A stretch of 64,000 nt of DNA, taken from Streptomyces abyssalis. GTDB taxonomy: Bacteria; Actinomycetota; Actinomycetes; Streptomycetales; Streptomycetaceae. The notes below the pieces were generated by a model. That model was given only the letters and a program-made list of their open reading frames with translations, was not told the origin of the DNA and did not search any database. The translations under genes and the position numbers were made by a program. The stretch lies in the NCBI RefSeq assembly GCF_001751365.1, contig NZ_LJGT01000041.1, positions 923,045 through 987,044 of the forward strand, given 5' to 3'. Below, in pieces: positions 26,922 through 34,953 of the stretch. Each line of letters opens with the position of its first letter. Position 1 is the stretch's first letter.

Positions 26922-27494
26922 TCAGCGGTTCTCGCCGGGTACCCACATCACGTCGCCGACCTCCTTGTTGGCGGAGCGCGCCAGGATGAAGAGCAGGTCG
27001 GAGAGGCGGTTGAGATACGTGGCGGTCAGCGGGTTCATGACCTCGCCGTGCTCGTCCAGGGCGAACCACGTGGAGCGCTCGGCCCGGCGTACGACGGTGC
27101 ACGCCTGATGCAGCAGCGCCGCGCCCGCCGTGCCCCCGGGGAGGATGAAGCTGCGCAGCTTCTCCAGGTCCTGCAGGAAGGCGTCGCAGTCCGTCTCCAG
27201 CTTGTCGATGTAGCTCTGCACGACGCGCAGGGGCGGGAACTCCGGGTCCTCCACGACGGGGGTGGCCAGGTCGGCGCCGACGTCGAAGAGGTCGTTCTGC
27301 ACGCGGACGAGCACCGTCGTGATCTCCTGCGGCAGCCCTCCGAGGGCGAGGGCCACTCCGATCGCCGCGTTGGCCTCGTTGGTGTCGGCGTAGGCCGCGA
27401 TGCGCGTGTCGGTCTTGGCGGTGCGGCTCATGTCGCCGAGGGCGGTGGTGCCGGAGTCGCCGGTGCGGGTGTAGATGCGCGTCAGATTGACCAT
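26922..27494 (-). CDS. ATP:cob(I)alamin adenosyltransferase, PduO type
   Basis: The enzyme transfers the adenosyl group of ATP to cob(I)alamin, making the coenzyme used by methylmalonyl-CoA mutase. The 190-residue protein has the family start IYTRTGDSGTTALGDMSR (ATP-binding TRTGD motif), SFILPGGTAGAALLHQAC and RRAERSTWFALDE. These are all typical of the trimeric PduO fold. It is relevant to the methylmalonyl-CoA genes near 58-61 kb. Confidence 0.93.
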   Translation of the reverse strand: MVNLTRIYTRTGDSGTTALGDMSRTAKTDTRIAAYADTNEANAAIGVALALGGLPQEITTVLVRVQNDLFDVGADLATPVVEDPEFPPLRVVQSYIDKLETDCDAFLQDLEKLRSFILPGGTAGAALLHQACTVVRRAERSTWFALDEHGEVMNPLTATYLNRLSDLLFILARSANKEVGDVMWVPGENR

Positions 27495-27624
27495 GCACCG
27501 AGCGTACGGCGTACCGGCGGCCGGCGGAGCGACGGGCGTCCTTGCGGCCGGGGGCGGATGACCCGGCGTCAGGGCGGCGACGGCGTCAGGACACCACGTC
27601 CCTCACCGAGACCGAACAGGCGAA

Positions 27625-27662
27625 GGGCGGGCCCGCGGCGTGTGTACGCCGTGGGCCCGCCC
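27625..27662 (-). terminator. Terminator of the APC permease gene
   Basis: Arms at 27625-27641 and 27646-27662 pair over 17 nt with one G-T wobble and a GTGT loop. It lies about 45 nt beyond the permease stop on the minus strand. Confidence 0.75.
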
Positions 27663-27707
27663 CGGACGCCCGGCAACAGCGCGCTGATCAGCGCTGCCGA
27701 GTGCTTC

Positions 27708-29420
27708 TCAGCGCTGCTTCGGCGGAGCGTCCTCCTCCTCGCCCGCGTCCTGATTGCCGAGGATCTCCTGTACGCGCTCGGTCGGCAGGGCACCGCGGAG
27801 CGCCAGCCAGATCACGAGGGCGGTGAGGCCGAGGCAGGCCACGGCTCCGAGGTTGAAGTCGAGGACTCCGAGGTTGCCGGCCTTCTCCTTCTGCTCCGGG
27901 TAGTCGCCGAGGTAGCTGATGAGCGCCAGCCCGGCGTACCACACCAGGAGCCACCAGCCGTGCTTGAAGTCGAGCGGGGGCGTCGTCTGCTTGGCGACCG
28001 AGTAGTAGACGCCCATCAGGACGTAACCCAGGATGATCGCGAGGAAGAGCTTCCAGTTGGTGTCCCAGCCCGTCCAGTAGACGATCAGGTTCGTCGACCA
28101 CAGGGCGAGGAAGCCGATGACCCACACCCACTTGTCGCCCAGCCTGAACGGCCGCGGGTGATCCGGCATCTGCTTGCGCATCGCCAGCAGGACCAGCGGA
28201 CCACAGCCGAAGGAGAGGACGGTGGAGTTGGTGACGAACTCGACCAGCTTGCTCCAGCCGGGGAAGGGCAGGAAGAAGAAGCATCCGACGAGGAAGGCCA
28301 GAACCAGGCTGACCCACGGGACGCCGGCGCTGCTCACCTTGGCGAGGCCGGCGGGGGCGTTGCGGTTGCGGGCCATCGCGTACGAGATGCGGGCCGTGAC
28401 ACCGGCGTAGATCATCCCGGTGTCTCCGGGGGAGATGATCGCGTCCGCGTAGAGGACGCCGGCCAGCCAGACGGCGCCGAGGATGCCCGCGATGGCGGCG
28501 AGCGGGCCGAAGGTGGCCAGCACGTCGCCGTGTGAGCTGAAGTGGGAGCCGACGGCCTGCCAGCCCTCGGCCTTGATGGCGCTGCTCGGCACCGCGCCGA
28601 GGAAGGCGACCTGCAGACCTATGTAGATGATGCCGCAGATGACGACGGAGCCGATGAGGGTCAGCGGCACATTGCGCTTGGGATTGTCCGTCTCACCGGC
28701 GAGTTCGACGCCCTGGCGGAATCCGAAGAAGGAGAAGGCGATTCCCGCCGTGGCGACCGCCGAGAAGACACCTTGCGAGCCGTACGGAGCGAAGCCGCCG
28801 AATTCAGGTGCCGTGATGTGATCGGGATCGAAGCTCAACGCGAAGAAGACCCCGATGACCACCAGGATGACGGCGAGTTTCCACCACACCAGGATGTTGT
28901 TGAGGCGGGCGAACCACCGGACACCGAAGAAGTTGACGAGGACGAAGAGAGCCATCAGCGCGACGGATACGACGGTGCCTTCCGGCGTGAGCACGGCTTC
29001 GCCGCCCTTGATCTCCTGCAGCCACGGAAGCCAGTTGGTCGAATACTGGACGACTGCCAGAACTTCCACGGGTGCCACGGCGGCGGCCGCGATCCAGGTG
29101 ACCCACCCGATGGAGAAACTGGTGAAAGAGCCGAACGAATAGTGCGGATACCGCGCGACACCCCCCGAGTGCGGGAACATCGTGCCGAGTTCCGAGTACG
29201 TCATGCCGATGATGACGAACATGACGCAGCCGATGGCCCAGGAGATGATTGCCGCAGGTCCGGCCAGCTGGGCCGCGTCGAGCGCCCCGAAGAGCCAGCC
29301 CGAGCCGATGATCGAGCCGACTGCCGTGAACAGCAGTCCGACGGTGCCGAATTCACGTTTCAGTTTCTTGTCGTCGCCGCCCTCGTGGAGTGGTGCCTCG
29401 GGGCTGCTTTCCACGGCCAT
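27708..29420 (-). CDS. APC superfamily amino acid permease
   Basis: A 570-residue permease with about 12-14 membrane segments. ATG 29420 is chosen because GGAGGAGG lies just upstream. Helix 1 has the broken-helix motif VGSIIGSGWLFG, and helix 6 the segment GIAFSFFGFRQGVELAGETD. This matches APC transporters that use the GSGxxxG and F(x)FG(x) signatures to bind amino acids. The substrate cannot be read from the sequence. The hydrophilic C-terminus (GNQDAGEEEDAPPKQR) is cytoplasmic. Confidence 0.9.
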   Translation of the reverse strand: MAVESSPEAPLHEGGDDKKLKREFGTVGLLFTAVGSIIGSGWLFGALDAAQLAGPAAIISWAIGCVMFVIIGMTYSELGTMFPHSGGVARYPHYSFGSFTSFSIGWVTWIAAAAVAPVEVLAVVQYSTNWLPWLQEIKGGEAVLTPEGTVVSVALMALFVLVNFFGVRWFARLNNILVWWKLAVILVVIGVFFALSFDPDHITAPEFGGFAPYGSQGVFSAVATAGIAFSFFGFRQGVELAGETDNPKRNVPLTLIGSVVICGIIYIGLQVAFLGAVPSSAIKAEGWQAVGSHFSSHGDVLATFGPLAAIAGILGAVWLAGVLYADAIISPGDTGMIYAGVTARISYAMARNRNAPAGLAKVSSAGVPWVSLVLAFLVGCFFFLPFPGWSKLVEFVTNSTVLSFGCGPLVLLAMRKQMPDHPRPFRLGDKWVWVIGFLALWSTNLIVYWTGWDTNWKLFLAIILGYVLMGVYYSVAKQTTPPLDFKHGWWLLVWYAGLALISYLGDYPEQKEKAGNLGVLDFNLGAVACLGLTALVIWLALRGALPTERVQEILGNQDAGEEEDAPPKQR

Positions 29421-29629
29421 GTAACGGCCTCCTCCTGTTTCCGTGTCGTACTTGCCGTCGGAACCGTGATCGGGTACACGGCTCGACGGAACCACAGCAG
29501 CCTGCGCGCACTGCCCCATATCTGTCCAGCACGAGATGTGTTCCGTGGAAAACGCGGTCCGCACCGGTCTGGATTTTCGGGAGAATTCCGGCGATGGCAT
29601 GATGAAAAGCACGACCGGAGTTGTGTGCG

Positions 29630-29942
29630 TCATGCGCCCGCGCGACGGAAGAGATGTGTACCGAACGTCACGGACACAGCCGCGAGCGGAATCGCGACCA
29701 GCGCGCCGAGCGCGGTCTTTCCGTCCCCGTAATCCCCGACGAAGGCGGCCCGTACGGCGTCCACGAGATACCGGAAAGGCACACAGCGGGAAACGGCATC
29801 GAGCCACCCCGGCGCCAGGCTCATGGGCAGCAGGATTCCCGACAGCAGCATCGCGGGAAGGTTGAACGCGTTGACGACGGGGGCGAACTCCTGCGGCGTG
29901 CTGACGCGCATCGCGAGCGCGTACGAAAGCGACGCCAACGAA
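29630..29942 (-). pseudogene. C-terminal remnant of an ABC-2 type transporter permease
   Basis: The minus strand reads SLASLSYALAMRVSTPQEFA, NAFNLPAMLLSGILLPMSLA, PGWLDAVSRCVPFRYLVDAV and a final membrane helix. This is the typical last third of DrrB-like ABC-2 permeases. The N-terminal half and the ATPase gene are missing. The open frame continues upstream only as the antisense of the TetR remnant. Confidence 0.75.
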
Positions 29943-30330
29943 CCGGGGCGCTGCTGGCGCAGCTCCGCGAGGACGTCACCTCCCGCAGCATCCACGGCGG
30001 GGTGGTCGACGGATACGACCTGTTCGCCCGCCGCATCCACGAGGCTCCGACCCTCATGGCCCGCTTCCACGCCATGCAGCAGCGCACCGCAGACAGTCTC
30101 GCCGGCACGCTGCGCGAGGAGACCCGCGCACCCGCCGGTGACCCCCGGCCCGAACTGGTCGCCGGTCAACTTGTGCAGTTCAGCATCTCGCTCTTCCGTG
30201 CCACGACGATCGCCGTCTCCCGGGGGTGACCCAGGAGCAGGCCGTACGTGAGGCGCTGGAGCGGATCGACACCTTCGAGTCCCTCGTCTCGGAGGCACTC
30301 CTCAACTACGCGGAGCGGCCCGCCGAATGA
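29943..30330 (+). pseudogene. C-terminal remnant of a TetR-family regulator
   Basis: The plus strand reads LLAQLREDVTSRSIHGGVVD, GYDLFARRIHEAPTLMARFH and ATTIAVSRG, then a stop caused by a shortened G run near 30228. The next frame continues TQEQAVREALERIDTFESLV and SEALLNYAERPAE to a TGA at 30330. This matches the ligand-binding half of TetR regulators. The DNA-binding N-terminus is absent. The 5' ends of this gene and the divergent ABC-2 permease were removed together. Confidence 0.7.
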
Positions 30331-30592
30331 GACGGCGTGCCGGCGTGCCGGCGTGCGACGGCGCGCGACCGGGTGCGGCCCGGTGCGATGCGGCGCGGCG
30401 CGGGCGTGCGGCCGCCGGGGCGAACCTCCCGAGGCGGTGCCGGACCGGGCCAAGCCGTGCGGATCGGACACCCCCGGTGTGATGTCCGCCATGTGAGACG
30501 TGACGCGTGTCTCTTCGCCGCCACAAGGTTCTCGCGAAGCGCTAATGTCCGCCCAACAGGCGTTCACGCAAGGCAAGAGCAGGTAGGGCCAG

Positions 30593-31450
30593 GTGGCAGT
30601 CGTGGGGAAGAAGCTCGCCGTCGTCGGTGCCGGTCTCATGGGGTCCGGCATCGCACAGGTCTCGGCTCAGGCGGGGTGGGACGTGACCCTCCGCGACGTG
30701 ACCGGCGAAGCGCTCACCCGTGGCACGGACGGCATCAAGGCGTCGTACGAGAAGTTCGTGAGCAAGGGCAAGCTGGAGGCCTCCGCGGCCGAGGCCGCGC
30801 TCGCGCGCATCACCACCACCACCGATCTGGACGCGGCCGCCGAGGCGGACGTGGTCGTCGAGGCCGTCTTCGAGAAGATCGAGGTCAAGCGCGAGATCTT
30901 CGGCAGGCTCGACACGCTCGTGAAGGACGGCACGGTTCTCGCGTCCAACACCTCGGCGATTCCGATCACCAAGATCGCCGCGGCGACCTCACGTCCCGAA
31001 CGGGTCGTCGGCACACACTTCTTCTCGCCGGTGCCGATGATGGCTCTGTGCGAGCTCGTACGCGGACACCGCACCAGCGACGAAACCCTCGCCGCGGCAC
31101 GCGAGTTCGCGGAGTCCGTCGGCAAGACCTGTGTCGTCGTCAACCGTGACGTGGCCGGCTTCGTCACCACACGGCTCATCTCCGCGCTGGTGGTGGAGGC
31201 GGCGAAGCTGCAGGAGTCCGGCGTGGCCACCGCCGAAGACATCGACACGGCCTGCAAGCTGGGGTTCGGCCACGCGATGGGACCGCTGGCCACCGCCGAC
31301 CTCACCGGCGTCGACATCCTGCTCCATGCCAGCGAGAACATCTACGCCGAGTCGCGGGACCCGAAGTTCGCGCCGCCGGAATCGATGCGCAGGATGGTCG
31401 ACGCCGGCGACATCGGCCGCAAGAGCGGCCGCGGTTACTACGACCACTGA
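30593..31450 (+). CDS. 3-hydroxybutyryl-CoA (3-hydroxyacyl-CoA) dehydrogenase
   Basis: NAD(P)-dependent oxidation or reduction of 3-hydroxyacyl-CoA in short-chain acyl-CoA metabolism. The 285-residue protein has the dinucleotide-binding GAGLMGSG (residues 12-19) and the catalytic segment VVGTHFFSPVPMMALCELV. The C-terminal dimerisation domain includes GFGHAMGPLATADLTGVD. GTG 30593 is the start that best fits the family. It acts with thiolases such as that at 58.7 kb, although the two genes are not linked. Confidence 0.93.
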   Translation: MAVVGKKLAVVGAGLMGSGIAQVSAQAGWDVTLRDVTGEALTRGTDGIKASYEKFVSKGKLEASAAEAALARITTTTDLDAAAEADVVVEAVFEKIEVKREIFGRLDTLVKDGTVLASNTSAIPITKIAAATSRPERVVGTHFFSPVPMMALCELVRGHRTSDETLAAAREFAESVGKTCVVVNRDVAGFVTTRLISALVVEAAKLQESGVATAEDIDTACKLGFGHAMGPLATADLTGVDILLHASENIYAESRDPKFAPPESMRRMVDAGDIGRKSGRGYYDH

Positions 31451-31640
31451 TACACGCACGCACAGACGACGGACCGACTGCCGCTCCACGTGGGCGCGTT
31501 CGAGAGGGCATCGCCCGCGAGGGTGATTTCCGTATCGGTTCGAGCACGGACGGCAACCAGGTTGCGGCAATCGCAGTCAGTTGTAGTGAGACATTCAGAC
31601 GTGAAGGTACGCGCAGCAGAGACACATCCGGGGAGCGGTT

Positions 31641-31973
31641 ATGCAGATCAGGGGCGACCATGCCGAGCTGGCCGTCGGGGGTCGCCTCGACGTCCGGAGC
31701 GCGGCGGACGCCCGTACGGTCCTTCACTCCGCCGTCGACTCCGGCGACGGCGACCTGGTGCTGGATCTGGCCGGACTCGACTCCTGGGACGCGACCGGCC
31801 TCGGCGTCATCATGGGCGCACACCGAAGGGCGGGCCGCTGCGGCCGCAGGCTCGTGCTGCGTGACGTTCCGCCGCAGATGCAGCGGCTGTTGGTGGCCAC
31901 CCGTCTGCACCGCATTCTTGCGATCGAGGGTGGTTTGACGGCCTCCGAGGCGCAGATTCTCACCAAGCCTTGA
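31641..31973 (+). CDS. STAS-domain anti-anti-sigma factor-like protein
   Basis: The 110-residue protein is a single STAS domain (MQIRGDHAELAVGGRLDVRS). In SpoIIAA-type proteins a serine in the motif DSSG is phosphorylated by the anti-sigma kinase. Here the motif reads LDSWDATGLGVIMG, so T52 occupies the phospho-site region and S48 lies just before it. No anti-sigma kinase gene is adjacent. GGGGAGCGG precedes ATG 31641. It may feed the neighbouring membrane-anchored ATPase-like protein, but that is only proximity. Confidence 0.85.
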   Translation: MQIRGDHAELAVGGRLDVRSAADARTVLHSAVDSGDGDLVLDLAGLDSWDATGLGVIMGAHRRAGRCGRRLVLRDVPPQMQRLLVATRLHRILAIEGGLTASEAQILTKP

Positions 31974-32152
31974 CGTGCACGGCGGTTCAGACTGAGCCCC
32001 CGCGGTAATACTGTGCCGGAAGCAGCGCCCGGTGCTGCCGTTCGCGCCGACCTGCGACGGGAGATGCCGACAGTGCCGTGACAGGGCAAAGTTTGCCGGG
32101 AGGGGTACTGGGCGGGGCGTGCTCGTACCGGAGTATCTGGGGGCATTCCACC

Positions 32153-34873
32153 ATGGTTCAGCACGGCAACACTCAGCACGGCGGTGAGTACGAGGGCAGA
32201 GGCCCGGACGCGGAGCCGGGCGGCCGGCGTCCGCTGCAGCTCGTCGTCGGCGGACGGCTGCTCACCGTGAACCCGGTCGACGGCAGCGAGGTGGAGTCGT
32301 GTCCGCCCACCGAACTTCCCGGTGAGCCACGAAGACTGACCCACCGCGAACGAGCGGTGCACGAGCGTGGCACGGCAGGGGCCACGGAAGGGGAAGCGCC
32401 CGCCTCCCCGGTTCAGGGCGGTGCGGCCTCCGGCTCGCCCGGCGCACCGGGCAGACGCGGGATACCCATGCTGGAACGGGACGAGGAGCGCGAACGGCTG
32501 GCCGGCCAGCTCGCCCGCGGACGTTCCGTACGTCTGACCGGACTCCCCGGCTCCGGGCGCACCACGCTGCTGGACGCCGTCGCCGCGGACGTCGCGGACC
32601 TCGCCCCCGACGGTGTCGTGCGGCTGAACGGATACCGCCGCACCTCCTCGGATCTTCTGCAGGAACTTTTCGCCGCAGTTCACGACGCTCCCCGCCATCG
32701 CCCCGGCGACGAGGAGATACGCGCGGCGCTCCAGGGCGTCGGTGCCGTCGTCATCGTCGACGACCTCGGCTTCGGCGGTGAAGCCCTCGATCAACTCCTC
32801 GGCGCCACCCCCGAATGTGCCTTCCTTCTCGCCGTCACCCCGGACGTCGCCCCTCCCTCCGGCGACGTGCACGTGGAGGAGTTCAGGCTCACCGGTCTCA
32901 GCCGCACCGCCTGCCTCGAACTGCTCGAACATGCCGTGCGAAGGCCGCTCACGAACGAGGAGACGGACGCCGCGCAGGACATGTGGTTCGCCTCGGAGGA
33001 GTCCTCCGGAGGGCTGCCGCTCCGCTTCGTACAGGCGGGTGCCCTGCTGCGCTACGGCGGACGCGCGGGCGAGCTGAGCGGCAGCCGCGGCAGTGCCATG
33101 GGCGCCCGCGTCGCCGAGCGGCTGTCGTCCGCCGCACGTGACGCGCTGCGCTTCGCGCTCTCCCTCGGCGGCGAACTCCCGCACCACACGCAGCTGCCCG
33201 CGCTGGTCGGCGACCCGCGTGCCGACGAGGCCGAGGGCGAACTCGCCCGCGCCGGGCTCGTCACCGCCGCGGGCGGGCACTACAAGCTGGCGGCCGGTGT
33301 CGCCGACGCCCTGTCCTCCGCGGGCTTCGCCGAAGGTACCGACGGGCGTGCACTGATGGCGGCCCACCACTACGGCTGGTGGGTCGGCCACCAGTCCGTC
33401 ACCTCCACGCGGGTCGCCGCCGAGGCGGACGTGGTGCTCGCCGCCCTCCACGGTGCGCAGCGCGGGGGACAGGCGAGCGCGGCGGTGCTGCTGGCCCGCT
33501 CGGCGGCGCCGGTGCTGGCCGGCTCGTTGCGCTGGAGCGCCTGGGACAAGGTGCTGCGCGGCGGCCTGGAAGCGGCGCGCATATCGGGTGAGGTTGCCCA
33601 AGAGGCGTACTTCCACCACGAGTTGGGTGTGCTCGCGCTGTGCACCGAGCAGCTTCCGCGGGCGGTCGCGGAGCTGGAGGCGTCGATCGCGCTGCGCGGC
33701 GCGCTCGCGGACCAGCAGGGAACGCTGACCGGGCGGCGGGCGCTCGCGCTCGCCACGGACCTCCTCGTCGCACAGCATCCGGCCGCCCCCGTCGGGCCGC
33801 CCGAACCGGGCGGACAGGAACGGCCGGAGGGACGGCCCGCGCAGCCCGCTCCGGGTGCCACCCCGTCGGTTCCGGGTGCCGCGGCCGCCTCGCTCGGTGC
33901 ACACGCGGGTGCGGAGGCCGCCGCGTACGAGGACGGTGACAGGCCCACGCGTTCACTGGCCGCTTCCCTCCGGGGCCACAGACGTGGCGAGCAGCGCGAC
34001 GGCGGGGATTCCGCGCGTACGGTCGCGGCGTCGCTCGCCAACCCGAACGCCGGCGCCGCGGGCGGAGGCGTGGACACCACGCCCACGCTCGTCCATCCCG
34101 CGCATGGCTCGGTCGCATACGGCGCCCGGCGGAATCTGGCCGCGGCGGGAGCGGGCGCAGTGCTGATCGCCGTGCTCGCGACGATCGTGGGGCTGGGACG
34201 GATGCCGGACGACGGCTCAGGGCCGCTGGACCGCGGCAAGCCGGGGTCCACCTCGCACCGGGACGATCACAGCGACGTCAACGCCGAAGAGCCGGACAGC
34301 CGCAGCCCCAGGACGGGCGAGAGCAGCAAGTCGGGCAGCCCGAGCGAGTCCGAGAAGTCCCCGGACGCCTCGGACAGCGCGAGCAAGGAGTCCCCGAGCG
34401 AGAGCAGCTCCGAGCCCGACGAGGACCCCTCCAGCAGCGAGCCCGGCGACGCGGGCGGTTCCGGCGGCTCACCGACCGGCAGCCCGGGCAACAGCGGCGG
34501 CTCGGACAGTGGCGGCACGGACGACGGCGGTACGGACAACGGCGGTACCGACGACGGGGGCACGGACAACGGCGGGACCGACGACGGCGGTACGGACAAC
34601 GGCGGCACCGACGACGGCGGTACGGACAACGGCGGGACCGACGACGGCGGTACGGACAACGGCGGCACCGACACGGGCGGGACCGACACCGGCGGAACGG
34701 ACGACGGTGGTACGGACACCGGCGGGACCGATACCGGGGGCAACGCCAGCGGTGGTACGGACAACGGCGGCAACGACAGCGGCGGCGGCGAGAGCGGAGG
34801 GACACTCGGCGGCACGGTTCTCGGCGCCATGGGCTTCGCACCGTCGAGCGATCCGGGGTCGTTCGTCGTCTGA
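32153..34873 (+). CDS. Membrane-anchored STAND-like ATPase with long Gly/Thr/Asp repeat tail
   Basis: A 906-residue protein starting MVQHGNTQHGG. An N-terminal region (1-110) is followed by an AAA/STAND-like nucleotide-binding domain with the P-loop GLPGSGRTTLL. The usual lysine is replaced by arginine (R136). A Walker B-like GAVVIVDDLGFG follows, then helical repeats. One membrane segment lies near residues 662-682 (AAAGAGAVLIAVLATIVGLG). The distal part is Ser/Pro/Glu-rich and ends in about 20 five-residue GGTDD/GGTDN units. Topology suggests a cytoplasmic ATPase and an external disordered tail. The family is conserved beside the STAS gene in streptomycetes as far as I recall, with no known function. 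Confidence 0.8.
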   Translation: MVQHGNTQHGGEYEGRGPDAEPGGRRPLQLVVGGRLLTVNPVDGSEVESCPPTELPGEPRRLTHRERAVHERGTAGATEGEAPASPVQGGAASGSPGAPGRRGIPMLERDEERERLAGQLARGRSVRLTGLPGSGRTTLLDAVAADVADLAPDGVVRLNGYRRTSSDLLQELFAAVHDAPRHRPGDEEIRAALQGVGAVVIVDDLGFGGEALDQLLGATPECAFLLAVTPDVAPPSGDVHVEEFRLTGLSRTACLELLEHAVRRPLTNEETDAAQDMWFASEESSGGLPLRFVQAGALLRYGGRAGELSGSRGSAMGARVAERLSSAARDALRFALSLGGELPHHTQLPALVGDPRADEAEGELARAGLVTAAGGHYKLAAGVADALSSAGFAEGTDGRALMAAHHYGWWVGHQSVTSTRVAAEADVVLAALHGAQRGGQASAAVLLARSAAPVLAGSLRWSAWDKVLRGGLEAARISGEVAQEAYFHHELGVLALCTEQLPRAVAELEASIALRGALADQQGTLTGRRALALATDLLVAQHPAAPVGPPEPGGQERPEGRPAQPAPGATPSVPGAAAASLGAHAGAEAAAYEDGDRPTRSLAASLRGHRRGEQRDGGDSARTVAASLANPNAGAAGGGVDTTPTLVHPAHGSVAYGARRNLAAAGAGAVLIAVLATIVGLGRMPDDGSGPLDRGKPGSTSHRDDHSDVNAEEPDSRSPRTGESSKSGSPSESEKSPDASDSASKESPSESSSEPDEDPSSSEPGDAGGSGGSPTGSPGNSGGSDSGGTDDGGTDNGGTDDGGTDNGGTDDGGTDNGGTDDGGTDNGGTDDGGTDNGGTDTGGTDTGGTDDGGTDTGGTDTGGNASGGTDNGGNDSGGGESGGTLGGTVLGAMGFAPSSDPGSFVV
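34511..34800. repeat. Minisatellite of 15-bp (5-codon) units in the ATPase-like gene
   Basis: Units GGT-D-D and GGT-D-N alternate to give a 30-bp higher-order period for about ten units. Looser GGTDT, GGNAS and GGNDS units follow. The period is a multiple of three, so repeat number can change without a frameshift. Confidence 0.9.
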
Positions 34874-34897
34874 TCCCGCTGTACGGCCACGGCGGAC

Positions 34898-34917
34898 TGC
34901 CCCGGCCTGCCGGGGCA
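34898..34917. terminator. Hairpin between convergent genes
   Basis: TGCCCCGG (34898-34905) and CCGGGGCA (34910-34917) form a perfect 8-bp stem. It lies between the convergent ATPase-like and hoxX genes and could serve both. Confidence 0.55.
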
Positions 34918-34953
34918 CGGCTCCGGCGGGCCGCCGTCGGCCGCCGCGCTCCG

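Noticed and set aside
29943..30298. N-terminal extension of the ABC-2 permease remnant that makes a 222-residue frame
   Set aside because: This part is the antisense of the TetR remnant and carries no membrane helices, so the open frame is accidental.
34511..34800. 15-bp repeats considered as a non-coding satellite or CRISPR-like array
   Set aside because: They lie in frame within a long gene and encode GGTDD units; there are no spacers.
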